Of a stretch of 64,000 nt of DNA, positions 49,017 through 57,962 are shown one piece after another. Within the stretch, counting starts at the first letter, position 1; every line of letters starts with the position of its first letter. Under the pieces are notes generated by a model. That model was not told where the DNA came from, made no database searches, and saw nothing but the letters and a program-made list of their open reading frames with translations. The stretch is from Limosilactobacillus caecicola (lineage in GTDB: Bacteria; Bacillota; Bacilli; Lactobacillales; Lactobacillaceae), in the NCBI RefSeq assembly GCF_943192935.1, contig NZ_CALPCI010000007.1:1-64000 (forward strand), written 5' to 3'. Both the position numbers and the translations under genes were made by a program.

Positions 49017-50307
49017 GCTAAGTCGAATGATTAATCCTCATTTTTATCCACTATGGAAGACTGACAAACCCTACATTATTGCTAAGGGTGGCCGTGGCAG
49101 CTTCAAGTCTTCGGTGATTAGCATGAAACTGGTAACGATGATGAAACATTGGACTCAGCTTAATAAGCGGGTTAATGCGATTGCGGTTCGCGAAAACGCC
49201 AGTTACTTGCATGATTCTGTTTACAATCAGATTATGTGGGCGTTGACGATGCTTAATCTAAACGATGAGTACAACTACTACAAATCGCCGTTACGCATTG
49301 TTCATAAGCGGACAGGGTCAACTTTCTACTTCTATGGTGGGGACGATCCTATGAAGTTAAAGTCGAATATCGTCGATAATGTAATCGCGGTTTGGTACGA
49401 GGAAGCAGCCAACTTCAAAAGCCAAGACATATTCGACCAAGCTAATCCAACGTTCATTCGGCAGAAGCCAGCATTTATCAACCACGTGACTGTGTTTTAC
49501 AGCTACAACCCGCCAAAGAATCCGTATGACTGGATTAATGAGTGGATTGAGCAACAGGAACATGATCCTGATTACTTTGTTGATACCTCAACCTACCTTG
49601 ATGATAAGTGGGGGTTTACCACTGATCAGCAGTTGGCTTTGATTGAACGCTACAAGAAGAACGATCCTGATTATTATCGTTGGCTCTATCTGGGCGAAGT
49701 CGTTGGACTGGGAACTAACATCTATAACATGGATACTTTTAATTCGTTGGATGAACTGCCGAATGATGACACGATTACTAATGTCTTTTACTCAGTCGAT
49801 ACTGGTCATGAGGTGTCTGCCACAACGTGTGGTGCTTATGGTGTAACCAAGAAGGGAAATGCTATTTTGCTGGATACTTATTATTACAGTCCGCAAGGTA
49901 AAGCCCACAAGAAGCCTCCTAGTGAGTTGTCTAAGGATTTAAAGCACTTTGTCGATAAAGTATCCGATTGGATTGGCAAACAGCCTACCAACATGACTAT
50001 CGACTCTGCTGAAGGGGCGTTAGACAACCAGTTCTACAATGACTTTGGGATTCACTGGCATAAGGTAAATAAGCTGAAAAAGGTAGACATGATCGACCGT
50101 GTGCAGGACTTGCTAGCGCAGGGTCGTTTTTATTACCTGAAACGTCCAGAGAACGAAATCTTCATTGCTGAACATCGTAAATATCAATGGGACGAGAATA
50201 CGTTGCAGAGTGATGATCCAAAGGTAATTAAAGAGGACGATCACACTTGTGATATGTTTCAGTATTTTGTCCGTGATAATGAACGGTTCCTAGGTTTGAA
50301 GTGGTAG
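49003..50307 (+). CDS. terL: Terminase large subunit (PBSX family)
   Basis: A 434-residue packaging motor. The ATPase has GGRGSFKSS (Walker A-like, residues about 29 to 37) and VIAVWYEEAANF (Walker B and catalytic Glu). The nuclease part has VFYSVDTGHEVSATTCGAYG with the metal-binding Asp. GGAGG lies 8 bases before the ATG at 49003. It drives DNA into the prohead and cuts the concatemer. Confidence 0.95.
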   Translation: METIKLSRMINPHFYPLWKTDKPYIIAKGGRGSFKSSVISMKLVTMMKHWTQLNKRVNAIAVRENASYLHDSVYNQIMWALTMLNLNDEYNYYKSPLRIVHKRTGSTFYFYGGDDPMKLKSNIVDNVIAVWYEEAANFKSQDIFDQANPTFIRQKPAFINHVTVFYSYNPPKNPYDWINEWIEQQEHDPDYFVDTSTYLDDKWGFTTDQQLALIERYKKNDPDYYRWLYLGEVVGLGTNIYNMDTFNSLDELPNDDTITNVFYSVDTGHEVSATTCGAYGVTKKGNAILLDTYYYSPQGKAHKKPPSELSKDLKHFVDKVSDWIGKQPTNMTIDSAEGALDNQFYNDFGIHWHKVNKLKKVDMIDRVQDLLAQGRFYYLKRPENEIFIAEHRKYQWDENTLQSDDPKVIKEDDHTCDMFQYFVRDNERFLGLKW

Positions 50308-50318
50308 GAGGTGAAGAC

Positions 50319-51872
50319 ATGAGTTTTTTCTCAACACTACGTAATATTTTTCGGAAAGGAGGTGCCAAGCTCGGGATGGTAAAAAGTCTGAACAAAATTA
50401 CGGATGATGACCGTGTGGCAATTGATTCGGATGAATATGACCGGATTCAAATGGCTAAGTCTTACTACCGTGATGATCTACCTAATATCTGGTTTCGTAA
50501 CAGTTATGGTGAACGCCGCCAACGGGCTATGAATACACTGAATGTTACTAAATTAGCATCGAAGCGGCTGGCCTCAATTATCTTTAATGAACAATGTGAA
50601 GTGTCGCTAGATGATAATGACCTAGACAAGTTCATGAAGCAGGTTATTGATTATAACCACTTTAATCTACAGTTTGAACAACATTTAGAAACAGCGGTGG
50701 CGCTTGGCGGTCTAGCTGCACGTCCATATGTTGATGATCAAAACAATATTCGGATTGCGTGGGCTAATGCTGACCAGTTTTACCCATTACATACGAACAC
50801 TGACAACATTAGTGAGTGTGTGTTTGCGTCACGATCGACACGTATTGAGAATAAGCAAACCGCCTACTATACATTGCTAGAATTCCATCAATGGAATGGA
50901 CCAGATAGGTACATTATTACGAATGAATTGTACCGTTCAACTGAACGCAATGTGGTTGGCGAACAAGTGCCATTAGAAACGTTGTATCCAAATTTGCAAG
51001 AACAAGTTGAGTTCAACGGCATTATCAAGAAACCATTGTTTGCGTACTTCAAAACACCAGGAGCTAACAATCAAGATTTAGATAGTCCGTTAGGAATGGG
51101 GATTGCTGATAACTCAAAGAATATCATTGATGCCATTAACCATACCCATGACGCTTTTGTTCATGAAATTCGGATGGGCAAACGGCGCATTGCAGTGCCT
51201 GCCGAAATGCTACGTCCAGGTACTTCGTTTGGTAATAATGAAACCACTGAAACGCACCCGCGTATGTTTGATCCTGATATGGATGTCTACGAGCAATTCT
51301 ACGGCTCCGAAGATATGAAAATCACTGATTTAACTAGTGACATTCGTGCTGATCAATATAAGGCATCCATTGACTACTTTTTGCGTGAGTTTGAAGAGCA
51401 AACTGGATTTAGCGCTGGCACCTTCTCTTTTGATGGGCAGGGTGTGAAGACGGCAACCGAAGTGGTTAGTGAGAATTCAACGACTTATCAAACCCGTTCA
51501 AGTTATTTAACACAGGTTGAATTGTTCTTAAACCAATTAGTGACTGCTATTCTGGAGGTCGCTAATACACCTGAATTCTTTACTGATCACCAAGCACGGT
51601 GCTCATTCAATGCTGATGACGATTTGAAGTTGTCCGTCCACTTTGATGACGGTGTGTTTATTGATAAGGACAAACAACGGAGTGATGAATTAGCCTTGGT
51701 ATCTGCTGGTGTAATGCCGAAAAAGGAATACTTGATTCGCAACTTCGGTCTAAGTGAACAGGAGGCCAACCAATGGCTTAACGAAGTTCAAGATGAGCAG
51801 CCGCAGTTTGCTGGCAACAGCTTTGAAGATTCTAGTGGCCCCGATGGTGATGATGACGTAGGAGCTGATTAA
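50319..51872 (+). CDS. Portal protein (SPP1 gp6-like)
   Basis: A 517-residue protein that forms the DNA entry ring. Characteristic parts are the start after SFFSTLRNIFRK, RQRAMNTLNVTKLASKRLASIIFNE, and the C-terminal LFLNQLVTAILEVAN and GLSEQEANQWLNEVQDE. TAGGAGGTG lies 6 bases before the ATG at 50319. Position between terL and the minor head protein is standard. Confidence 0.93.
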   Translation: MSFFSTLRNIFRKGGAKLGMVKSLNKITDDDRVAIDSDEYDRIQMAKSYYRDDLPNIWFRNSYGERRQRAMNTLNVTKLASKRLASIIFNEQCEVSLDDNDLDKFMKQVIDYNHFNLQFEQHLETAVALGGLAARPYVDDQNNIRIAWANADQFYPLHTNTDNISECVFASRSTRIENKQTAYYTLLEFHQWNGPDRYIITNELYRSTERNVVGEQVPLETLYPNLQEQVEFNGIIKKPLFAYFKTPGANNQDLDSPLGMGIADNSKNIIDAINHTHDAFVHEIRMGKRRIAVPAEMLRPGTSFGNNETTETHPRMFDPDMDVYEQFYGSEDMKITDLTSDIRADQYKASIDYFLREFEEQTGFSAGTFSFDGQGVKTATEVVSENSTTYQTRSSYLTQVELFLNQLVTAILEVANTPEFFTDHQARCSFNADDDLKLSVHFDDGVFIDKDKQRSDELALVSAGVMPKKEYLIRNFGLSEQEANQWLNEVQDEQPQFAGNSFEDSSGPDGDDDVGAD

Positions 51873-51874
51873 TC

Positions 51875-53398
51875 ATGGGAGCACGGGAACGCTTTGAACA
51901 ACATGGACAGCAAATTCTTGATGCTTATTCTGCCCTGCAAGACCGTATCTTTGAAGTGATTATTAATACTCTTAAAGAGGGCGATTATCGGCATGTCGAC
52001 AAGGGGGATGTTGTCCTATGGCAGGCTGAACAATTGCAACGACTGGGAAAGCTTAATCAGGAAACGATGCAGTTAATGGCTTCTGCTGATGGCTTATCAA
52101 AAGAGGCGATTGTGGACCTAGTTAAATTTAACGGTCTGCAAGTTCAAGATGAAGTTGATAACGAAATCCAGGAATTGACTAGTCAGCCTGCTCCTGTTAG
52201 CGATGGTGTTCAACTATTGCTTAATGGGATAGTTAGTCAAACCTGGGGCGACTTGCAAAACAACATTAACGAGTCACTGGTAACGCGTAATTATGGTGCC
52301 TCAGCAGTTTCCCATGTGTATCGGCAGATCTTGACAGAGTCTACTGCTGCTACCGTGTCCGGGCTGCTAACACATCAAGACGCAGTTGAAGCAGCTGTTT
52401 ACCGGGCTGTTGAACGTGGATTGCCTACTAAGCTCGTTGATAAGTCCGGCCGTAATTGGAGCCTTGAAGGGTATGCACGGGCGGTTGTTAATACGACCGT
52501 TAATCATACCTACAATGCGGTCCGCCTACAACGAATGAAAGACTTTGGAATGCACTTAGCATTGATGAGTAGCCACCCTAATAGTCGGCCTGCCTGTGCC
52601 TGGATTCAAGGGCACGTGGTTAATCTGGTACCGCCAGAAAGCCCAGACTATGATGATAAGTACGATAGCATTTTTAATCATGGCTATGGAACGCCAGCGG
52701 GTACTCAGGGGGTTAATTGTCGCCATCGGCTGTTTCCGTTTGTTCCTGGGGTGAGCGTTAACCATCAGCCTCATTACAATCCGAAGGAAGCCATCAAAAA
52801 TGGCAAGCTGGTTCAGCAACAGCGAGCACGGGAACGGGCGATTAGGAACGCGAAGCATCGTTTGAGGGCCGCAAAAGAACTTGGTGATGTCCAGATGGTT
52901 AATCGGACTAAAACGCTCCTGCGGGCTCGGCAGGCTAATTTACGGGAATTCATCAAAGACACTAACGCCGGACATAAGGTACCGATACTGACCCGGGATT
53001 ATTCACGGGAAAGAATTGTTAAAACAAGTATGAGTGCTGAGAAAAAGGATCTTATTAAGCAACGCTTACGTCAGCGCCCAGGTAAACAACGTCAGCATAT
53101 TTATGGTACAAAGGAGTATAATGAACGTGTAAGCAAAGGTGGCCCACAGCCTAGTTACTTTACCATTTCGGCAGATGAAATTGATTCTATTGTAAAAACT
53201 AGAGTTAATTTCAATAAGTTAGGGGACCGTTATCAATTCGTTGATGCGGGGGAACCAATTGGTCACTATATTACTAACAAGGGGAATATTGACGTTCTAA
53301 CTACCCGAATGAAAGTTCATCAATCTAAGAAAGGCTACCATGCTGTGCCAACTATGCCGCAGGAGATGAGAAACCATGAAAATTACACCAAAAACTAA
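51875..53398 (+). CDS. Minor capsid protein with a C-terminal toxin-like domain
   Basis: A 507-residue protein. Residues about 1 to 350 are the phage minor capsid (SPP1 gp7-like) region, with the Mu F-type segment HPNSRPACAWIQGHVVNL and GTPAGTQGVNCRHRLFPFVPG. From about residue 385 a separate small domain begins: RQRPGKQRQHIYGTKEYNERV, then GGPQPSYFTISADEIDSIVK and GEPIGHYITNKGNID. It resembles polymorphic toxin type 50 (Ntox50, RNase-like). Such tails occur in phage head proteins. The next gene overlaps by 23 bp and could be its immunity protein. Confidence 0.85.
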   Translation: MGARERFEQHGQQILDAYSALQDRIFEVIINTLKEGDYRHVDKGDVVLWQAEQLQRLGKLNQETMQLMASADGLSKEAIVDLVKFNGLQVQDEVDNEIQELTSQPAPVSDGVQLLLNGIVSQTWGDLQNNINESLVTRNYGASAVSHVYRQILTESTAATVSGLLTHQDAVEAAVYRAVERGLPTKLVDKSGRNWSLEGYARAVVNTTVNHTYNAVRLQRMKDFGMHLALMSSHPNSRPACAWIQGHVVNLVPPESPDYDDKYDSIFNHGYGTPAGTQGVNCRHRLFPFVPGVSVNHQPHYNPKEAIKNGKLVQQQRARERAIRNAKHRLRAAKELGDVQMVNRTKTLLRARQANLREFIKDTNAGHKVPILTRDYSRERIVKTSMSAEKKDLIKQRLRQRPGKQRQHIYGTKEYNERVSKGGPQPSYFTISADEIDSIVKTRVNFNKLGDRYQFVDAGEPIGHYITNKGNIDVLTTRMKVHQSKKGYHAVPTMPQEMRNHENYTKN

Positions 53399-53630
53399 CC
53401 TATGGGATGTAGAAAGTAAATTTGTGTTTTCGTGGGTAGTCGTTCATATGAAGGACGGCCGCGCTCTACACCTATATATCGTTGATGTTGATGATGAGTT
53501 CCAACGCCATGATGAAGAGGGAGAGCCTGAGTTAAACGCTATTGTCTATAACACAACTGGTAGCAATTCTTATGGTAATGGGATTGCTTTTGATGATATT
53601 GATAGTATTGAATTAGATCATAAGCACTAG
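53376..53630 (+). CDS. Small acidic protein, candidate immunity protein (84 aa)
   Basis: Starts MKITPKTNLWDVESKFVFSW and is rich in Asp and Glu (DVDDEFQRHDEEGEPE), beta-rich, with no motif. GGAG lies 11 bases before the ATG, inside the end of the toxin-tailed capsid gene. Position and acidity suggest it may guard against that domain, but this is an inference. It is followed by a terminator. Confidence 0.65.
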   Translation: MKITPKTNLWDVESKFVFSWVVVHMKDGRALHLYIVDVDDEFQRHDEEGEPELNAIVYNTTGSNSYGNGIAFDDIDSIELDHKH

Positions 53631-53650
53631 TCATCAGCTGGTGCTTTTTT
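53622..53650 (+). terminator. Terminator inside the head gene cluster
   Basis: aagcac/gtgctt stem across the stop codon of the small acidic gene, then TTTTTT. It may lower expression of downstream genes or set their ratio. The following 100 bp hold gacccggacacgtcgtaaaac (53665-53684), like a segment of the late RNA, and a cgcagtt/aactgcg hairpin (53712-53728). Confidence 0.7.
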
Positions 53651-53757
53651 AGTACAATGATTTCGACCCGGACACGTCGTAAAACTGTCTTTTTATTATG
53701 CAATCAACTCTCGCAGTTCGTAACTGCGTCAACAACTAACGTAAAGGAGCGAGTGCA

Positions 53758-54330
53758 ATGAAACGTGAAGATTTAAAGGAAATGGGCTTAAACGATGACC
53801 AGATTGCTTCTGTAATGACCGCTTATGGTAAAGAAGTTAATCCGCTGAAAGAACAGGTGGATAGCTTAACCAGTGAACGTGACAGCCTGAAACAACAGGT
53901 TACTGACCGTGATGGGCAGCTTGATGATCTGCGTAAGAGTGCAGGCAAGAACGAAGAGCTGGAATCCAAGATCAAGCAGTTACAAGATGACAACAGAGCT
54001 GCTGCCATAAAGTACCAAAATGACCTTGCAGCTAAGGAAAAGAGCTTCAAGATTGAAGGTGCTTTGCGGGACGCTAAGGCGAAGAACGTTAAAGCTGTCA
54101 TTTCCTTAATTGACACTGATAAGGTAAGCGTGAAGAAAGATGGGACGCTCGATGGTTTATCCGATCAGCTCGACGCTGTTAAGAAGTCTGATGGCTACCT
54201 GTTTGATACCAATGAGTCTCAGAACCGCATTAATATTGGTGGTCAGTTCAGTAATGATGACAACACTGAGACTGGTAAGGACGACGTTGCTTCCCATATT
54301 GCCGCACGTTTTGCAAAGTCGAGAGAATAA
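53758..54330 (+). CDS. Phage scaffold protein
   Basis: A 190-residue protein with a long coiled coil (residues about 25 to 100; LKEQVDSLTSERDSLKQQV and ESKIKQLQDDNRAA), typical of minor structural/scaffold proteins of siphoviruses. The opening MKREDLKEMGLNDDQIASVM is characteristic. AAAGGAGCGAG precedes the ATG. It guides capsid assembly and lies directly before the major capsid gene. Confidence 0.9.
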   Translation: MKREDLKEMGLNDDQIASVMTAYGKEVNPLKEQVDSLTSERDSLKQQVTDRDGQLDDLRKSAGKNEELESKIKQLQDDNRAAAIKYQNDLAAKEKSFKIEGALRDAKAKNVKAVISLIDTDKVSVKKDGTLDGLSDQLDAVKKSDGYLFDTNESQNRINIGGQFSNDDNTETGKDDVASHIAARFAKSRE

Positions 54331-54349
54331 AAGAAAGAAGGAATAACAA

Positions 54350-55219
54350 ATGACAATTGCTTTAGATCAAAAGGACTTGAATACGATTGACGAAGAATTC
54401 GCCGCTGATTCTAAGATTTGGCAACCATTAACTGGTGGTGCTAAGTCAATTACGGCTGCGGATTTTACGGGGGTTCACACTGTCCGGGTCAACAAGATGT
54501 CCGGCTTCGTGGAAGCTGAAACTTACCACCGAAATGGTGATAATACCCGGCACAACGTTAACGTAGAAAAGGAATCGTTTGAACTTCAACAGGAAGACTG
54601 GATTGGGTACGACCTTGACCAGCTGGACATGGATGAGAACGGTGCTTACCAGGTCGCAAACGTGGTTCGTGAACACCAACGGTTGATTACCGTTCCACAT
54701 CGTGACAAGTTTGCCGCCCAAAAGCTGTATGACACAGCCAAGAATGGTGGGAAGTTAGTCACCGATACCATTGACAGTAAGAATGCACTGTCGGCTTACG
54801 ATGACTTGGAACAATACATGACTGATAACGAAATTCCGGGCGGTTACGTAATCTTTGCTTCGTCCAACTTCTATCGTGCTTTGAAGAATGCCGATGGGGT
54901 AACGAAGAACTTCTCTACCAACACGCAACAAATTAACGGCATTGATCGGCGCGTTGGTCAACTTGATGGTGGTGTACCGATTCTGACGGTACCTAAGAAG
55001 CGCCTACAAGGTTTGACCATTGCAGACGATGTCAACTTTATGGCAGTACCACTGTATGCCGTCGCACCGATTGTAAAGTACGACACGGTGGACGTTCTTG
55101 ACGCTTCGACTGATCGTTCTGGTTACCGAACAACTATTAAGGGACTGTCCTACTACGACATCCTGGTATTTGACAATGCCAAGAAGTCCATCTATGTAGC
55201 CGCGTCCCCAAAAGCATAG
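54350..55219 (+). CDS. Major capsid protein
   Basis: A 289-residue HK97-fold-type shell protein. It has an N-terminal arm, [19 protein letters not shown]-like P-domain strand ([14 protein letters not shown]), and the late [21 protein letters not shown] and [14 protein letters not shown] segments. AAGAAGGAA precedes the ATG. The gene ends at a -1 frameshift signal, so a fraction of the product probably carries a 57-residue extension (next entry). Confidence 0.9.
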   Translation: MTIALDQKDLNTIDEEFAADSKIWQPLTGGAKSITAADFTGVHTVRVNKMSGFVEAETYHRNGDNTRHNVNVEKESFELQQEDWIGYDLDQLDMDENGAYQVANVVREHQRLITVPHRDKFAAQKLYDTAKNGGKLVTDTIDSKNALSAYDDLEQYMTDNEIPGGYVIFASSNFYRALKNADGVTKNFSTNTQQINGIDRRVGQLDGGVPILTVPKKRLQGLTIADDVNFMAVPLYAVAPIVKYDTVDVLDASTDRSGYRTTIKGLSYYDILVFDNAKKSIYVAASPKA

Positions 55220-55243
55220 CCCCGCAGGTTAAACCGAGCGGGG
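55207..55243 (+). promoter_or_regulatory. Programmed -1 frameshift signal at the end of the capsid gene
   Basis: Slippery heptamer C-CCA-AAA in the capsid frame (55207-55213), six bases, then a stem-loop (55220-55243) with perfect ccccgc/gcgggg arms and an inner ggt-taa-acc pairing. This is the standard arrangement. The capsid stop TAG (55217) lies in the spacer. Confidence 0.8.
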
Positions 55244-55386
55244 TGTTTGACCCTAACGGCACAACTAAACCAACTGATGCTCAGACGGTAGACCAGATTA
55301 AGGCTTACATGGATAAGCATGGGATTGCTTACACATCGACTATGAGCAAAGCTGATTTGCTAAATGCGGTGAACGGTGGTGAATAG
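55213..55386 (+). CDS. Capsid frameshift extension with a HeH/LEM-like domain
   Basis: In the -1 frame the ribosome reads [20 protein letters not shown], then a helix-extended-loop-helix segment ([19 protein letters not shown] and [11 protein letters not shown]) and ends at TAG 55384. The domain has the look of the HeH/LEM fold of phage proteins. It has no convincing start of its own. The fused product would be 345 residues (288 plus 57). Confidence 0.75.
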   Translation, partial: SIAPQVKPSGVFDPNGTTKPTDAQTVDQIKAYMDKHGIAYTSTMSKADLLNAVNGGE

Positions 55387-55388
55387 CG

Positions 55389-55814
55389 ATGACATATCCG
55401 ACACACTTAACCTTTAGTGAGTACACTGATTTTGGTTATGCTGAATTCAAAGATGCAACCGGCTTTAATACGATTGAACGTCAGGCTCAGCGAGCAGTAG
55501 ACAGCGTGACTGATTACTACTACAACGACCGGGATATTCGCCAGGATAAAAATGCCCAGCGGGTTGATGCCTATAAAATGGCTATTTGTGAGCAGATTGA
55601 CTTTATCCACACTACTGGAATTAGTTCCTCGTATGAAAACGGCGATGATTTCAACTCAATTTCCGTCGGCCGATTGTCATTGCAACCCGCTAGTCATGCG
55701 GCACAAGATAGCGTGGTCAACGGGGTATGCAAAGAGGCATATCGGCTCCTGGCTCATTATGGTTTACTGTATCGAGGACGAGGGAGTGATTGGTATGCTG
55801 CCACGCATTCCTAA
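55389..55814 (+). CDS. Head-tail connector / adaptor protein
   Basis: A 141-residue all-alpha protein (MTYPTHLTFSEYTDFGYAEF, IERQAQRAVDSVTDYYYNDR, KMAICEQIDFIHTTG), the usual composition of the SPP1 gp15-like adaptor next to the capsid gene. ATG is 2 bp after the frameshift frame's stop. Overlaps the next gene by 20 bp. Confidence 0.8.
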   Translation: MTYPTHLTFSEYTDFGYAEFKDATGFNTIERQAQRAVDSVTDYYYNDRDIRQDKNAQRVDAYKMAICEQIDFIHTTGISSSYENGDDFNSISVGRLSLQPASHAAQDSVVNGVCKEAYRLLAHYGLLYRGRGSDWYAATHS

Positions 55815-56142
55815 GAAGCTGTGTAATCAGAAGATTGTCATGAAAGTTCCAAGTGGCGAGGAAGATGATTACGGACAACAAGCAACAACCGACATGGCGG
55901 TTGATCATTGTCTTGTTCAACCGCAGACGATTTATTCGGGGTCAAATGACAATCGGACAATCACAGCTAATGCAATTGTGTACTTGTTTGCAGGTGTTAC
56001 GACGCTGTTGCCAAAGATTACCCCTGATTGGGTGGGTTACCACATAGTCTTTGAAGGGCGGGATTACACGGTTACCAACATCGTGGATAATCGAGAGCCG
56101 TTCAGCAATCAGGTTTATTCATACGAACTGGAGGTGCTGTGA
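55795..56142 (+). CDS. Minor capsid / head-closure protein
   Basis: A 115-residue beta-rich protein (minor capsid type 1). Starts MLPRIPKKLCNQKIVMKVPS and has GYHIVFEGRDYTVTNIVDNR near the end, as in head-completion proteins. GGGAG lies before the ATG at 55795. The TGA overlaps the next start. Confidence 0.8.
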   Translation: MLPRIPKKLCNQKIVMKVPSGEEDDYGQQATTDMAVDHCLVQPQTIYSGSNDNRTITANAIVYLFAGVTTLLPKITPDWVGYHIVFEGRDYTVTNIVDNREPFSNQVYSYELEVL

Positions 56143-56513
56143 TGGGGGTTAAAGTTAATGTTACTGGCGATTTTGGAGGACTTCTGAGCTCGCAATCATT
56201 GGACCGTGCACGGTATGTTCTAGCGAACCAGGCCCTCGCTGATATGGACCAGTTTGTTCCTTATCGTCAGGGCCACTTGGCTGCATCTGGACACCTAGAC
56301 GCCAAGCATAATATTGTTTATGACACACCTTATGCTAGGGCCCAGTTCTATGGCTTTATTGCGAATTACAAAACCGGTCAGCAATCAAGGGTCCGCAATT
56401 ACACGGTTTCTGAACACCCACAGGCTTCACGGCGGTGGGATTTGCGAGCAAAGTCGCTGTACGGTGATGAGTGGGCTAATAAAGTCAAAAAGAGCTTATT
56501 GGAGGGCAAGTAA
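56142..56513 (+). CDS. Minor capsid / tail-completion protein
   Basis: A 123-residue protein of the minor capsid 2 type. LADMDQFVPYRQGHLAASGH and YDTPYARAQFYGFIANYK are typical. ATG at 56142 with GGAGGTG upstream. It shares one base with the next gene. Confidence 0.8.
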   Translation: MGVKVNVTGDFGGLLSSQSLDRARYVLANQALADMDQFVPYRQGHLAASGHLDAKHNIVYDTPYARAQFYGFIANYKTGQQSRVRNYTVSEHPQASRRWDLRAKSLYGDEWANKVKKSLLEGK

Positions 56514-56917
56514 TGGACTTAAAAGAACGAATGAAAGACGCAATCAATACGTTGAAGCTACCAGTTACTTGCCGCCTTGGTTATTTGGATGGCAAACATG
56601 CTCCAGACCTGCGTCTGCAAGTCCTGCCGGGTTCAAACGTAATTGACCGTGATTACGCAGGAAATAAAACAGAAGAGTACATCATGGAAGTAATTATGCG
56701 TGGTGCTAATGAGCTGGAAATCAATCAGGTGTTAGCGAAAGTGGCAGATTATCTCTGTGATAATGATTTTAGAGTCGTCAGCCATGACGGCTCTTTTGTT
56801 TACAGTGGGTTAGACGTCGCCTCGTTTCCTCATCCGATCATGGCGGATACAACGGGCGATGTCACATATGTATTTGATTTCAAAGTAACAGTCGATACTT
56901 TTACGAAAGAAGGATGA
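56513..56917 (+). CDS. Minor capsid / tail terminator-type protein
   Basis: A 134-residue protein of the minor capsid 3 type. MDLKERMKDAINTLKLPVTC and the late DTTGDVTYVFDFKVTVDTF strand pattern are usual for tail-terminus proteins at this place. Overlaps the previous gene by one base. Confidence 0.78.
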   Translation: MDLKERMKDAINTLKLPVTCRLGYLDGKHAPDLRLQVLPGSNVIDRDYAGNKTEEYIMEVIMRGANELEINQVLAKVADYLCDNDFRVVSHDGSFVYSGLDVASFPHPIMADTTGDVTYVFDFKVTVDTFTKEG

Positions 56918-56922
56918 TTTGA

Positions 56923-57447
56923 ATGGCTGATGAAAATGCTGTAACAACTGGTGCGGGTGGCTTAACTCCACAGGAAGCACCAACTAAGATTGGCAAGTTC
57001 CTACTTAACTGGCAAAACAAGATTGAAATTGCCACTGACGATGAAACAGATATTACGCAGGCTGCCACTGCTAAGTGGGCCCGGTTAGCAGCAGGGATTA
57101 ACAACTTGACCCCCGCCGAAAACGATACGACGGCCAATGATGAATACTACGACGGCGAAGGGTTCGGAACTTCCGACGTTACGTCGAAGCGGTATCAGTT
57201 TACTATTGCTGGTCACCGGGTATATGGGGACGCTGCCCAGGACTACATTGCTTCTAAGATGTTGGAAATTGGTGACAAGCTAAAGACTTTGCTTCGGGTT
57301 ACCTTTGCTGATGGTTCCCAGGTCTATGGTGTTGTTACCCTTACTAATATCGTACCCGCCGGTGGTCAACCAGGGGCTAAGCAAACGTTTAGTGTTGTAT
57401 GTGTCTTCAACGGCAAACCTAAGTTTGTACCAGCCACTAGCAACTAA
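56923..57447 (+). CDS. Major tail (tube) protein
   Basis: A 174-residue beta-rich protein. LNWQNKIEIATDDETDITQAA, YQFTIAGHRVYGDAAQDYI and VYGVVTLTNIVPAGGQPGAK are like tail-tube subunits. GAAGGATG precedes the ATG. It precedes the two chaperone-type genes and the tape measure, as expected. Confidence 0.85.
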   Translation: MADENAVTTGAGGLTPQEAPTKIGKFLLNWQNKIEIATDDETDITQAATAKWARLAAGINNLTPAENDTTANDEYYDGEGFGTSDVTSKRYQFTIAGHRVYGDAAQDYIASKMLEIGDKLKTLLRVTFADGSQVYGVVTLTNIVPAGGQPGAKQTFSVVCVFNGKPKFVPATSN

Positions 57448-57498
57448 TTAACACTAAAAACAGAGACGAGAAACGTGAGACGATTGGAGGAATTATAA

Positions 57499-57960
57499 AT
57501 GACTGTGATCAATTTAAATCTTGATAAAAAATTCGGTAACGTACAGTTAAATCGGGAAGTGGTCGCTGGAGAAAAGAAGTATAACCTTGTATTTAACGAT
57601 GAAATGTACCAAAAGATTGCTGACTTACAAATTGCAGAAGTTAGTTTGCTTGATCAATTGGAAAAGCGCAAAGACGACTTTGTTGACAAGATGAATGTCA
57701 CTCAACGACAAGAATTTCTGCATAGTTCATTAGACAAAGCTTTAATAAATCTTGAAGAATCATTGGATACGATTCTCGGTAAAGGCGAAGGCAAACGTCT
57801 CTACAAGTATTATGGTGAATCAACATACATGCTTAGTCGAGTAGCCGAAGAATTGATCAAGTTAAACGATAAAATTAACGGTGATCAAGAAGCTAACTTT
57901 GAACGCAAGAAGAAAGCGGTACGTGATCATTACACCAAGAATAGCAAGAAGCGTGGCTAA
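57499..57960 (+). CDS. Tail assembly chaperone-type protein
   Basis: A 153-residue protein between tail tube and Gp15-type genes. Strand start MTVINLNLDKKFGNVQLNRE and then helical (LLDQLEKRKDDFVDKMN). GGAGG precedes the ATG. I looked for a slippery site joining it to the next gene and found none, so they seem separate. Confidence 0.78.
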   Translation: MTVINLNLDKKFGNVQLNREVVAGEKKYNLVFNDEMYQKIADLQIAEVSLLDQLEKRKDDFVDKMNVTQRQEFLHSSLDKALINLEESLDTILGKGEGKRLYKYYGESTYMLSRVAEELIKLNDKINGDQEANFERKKKAVRDHYTKNSKKRG

Positions 57961-57962
57961 CA

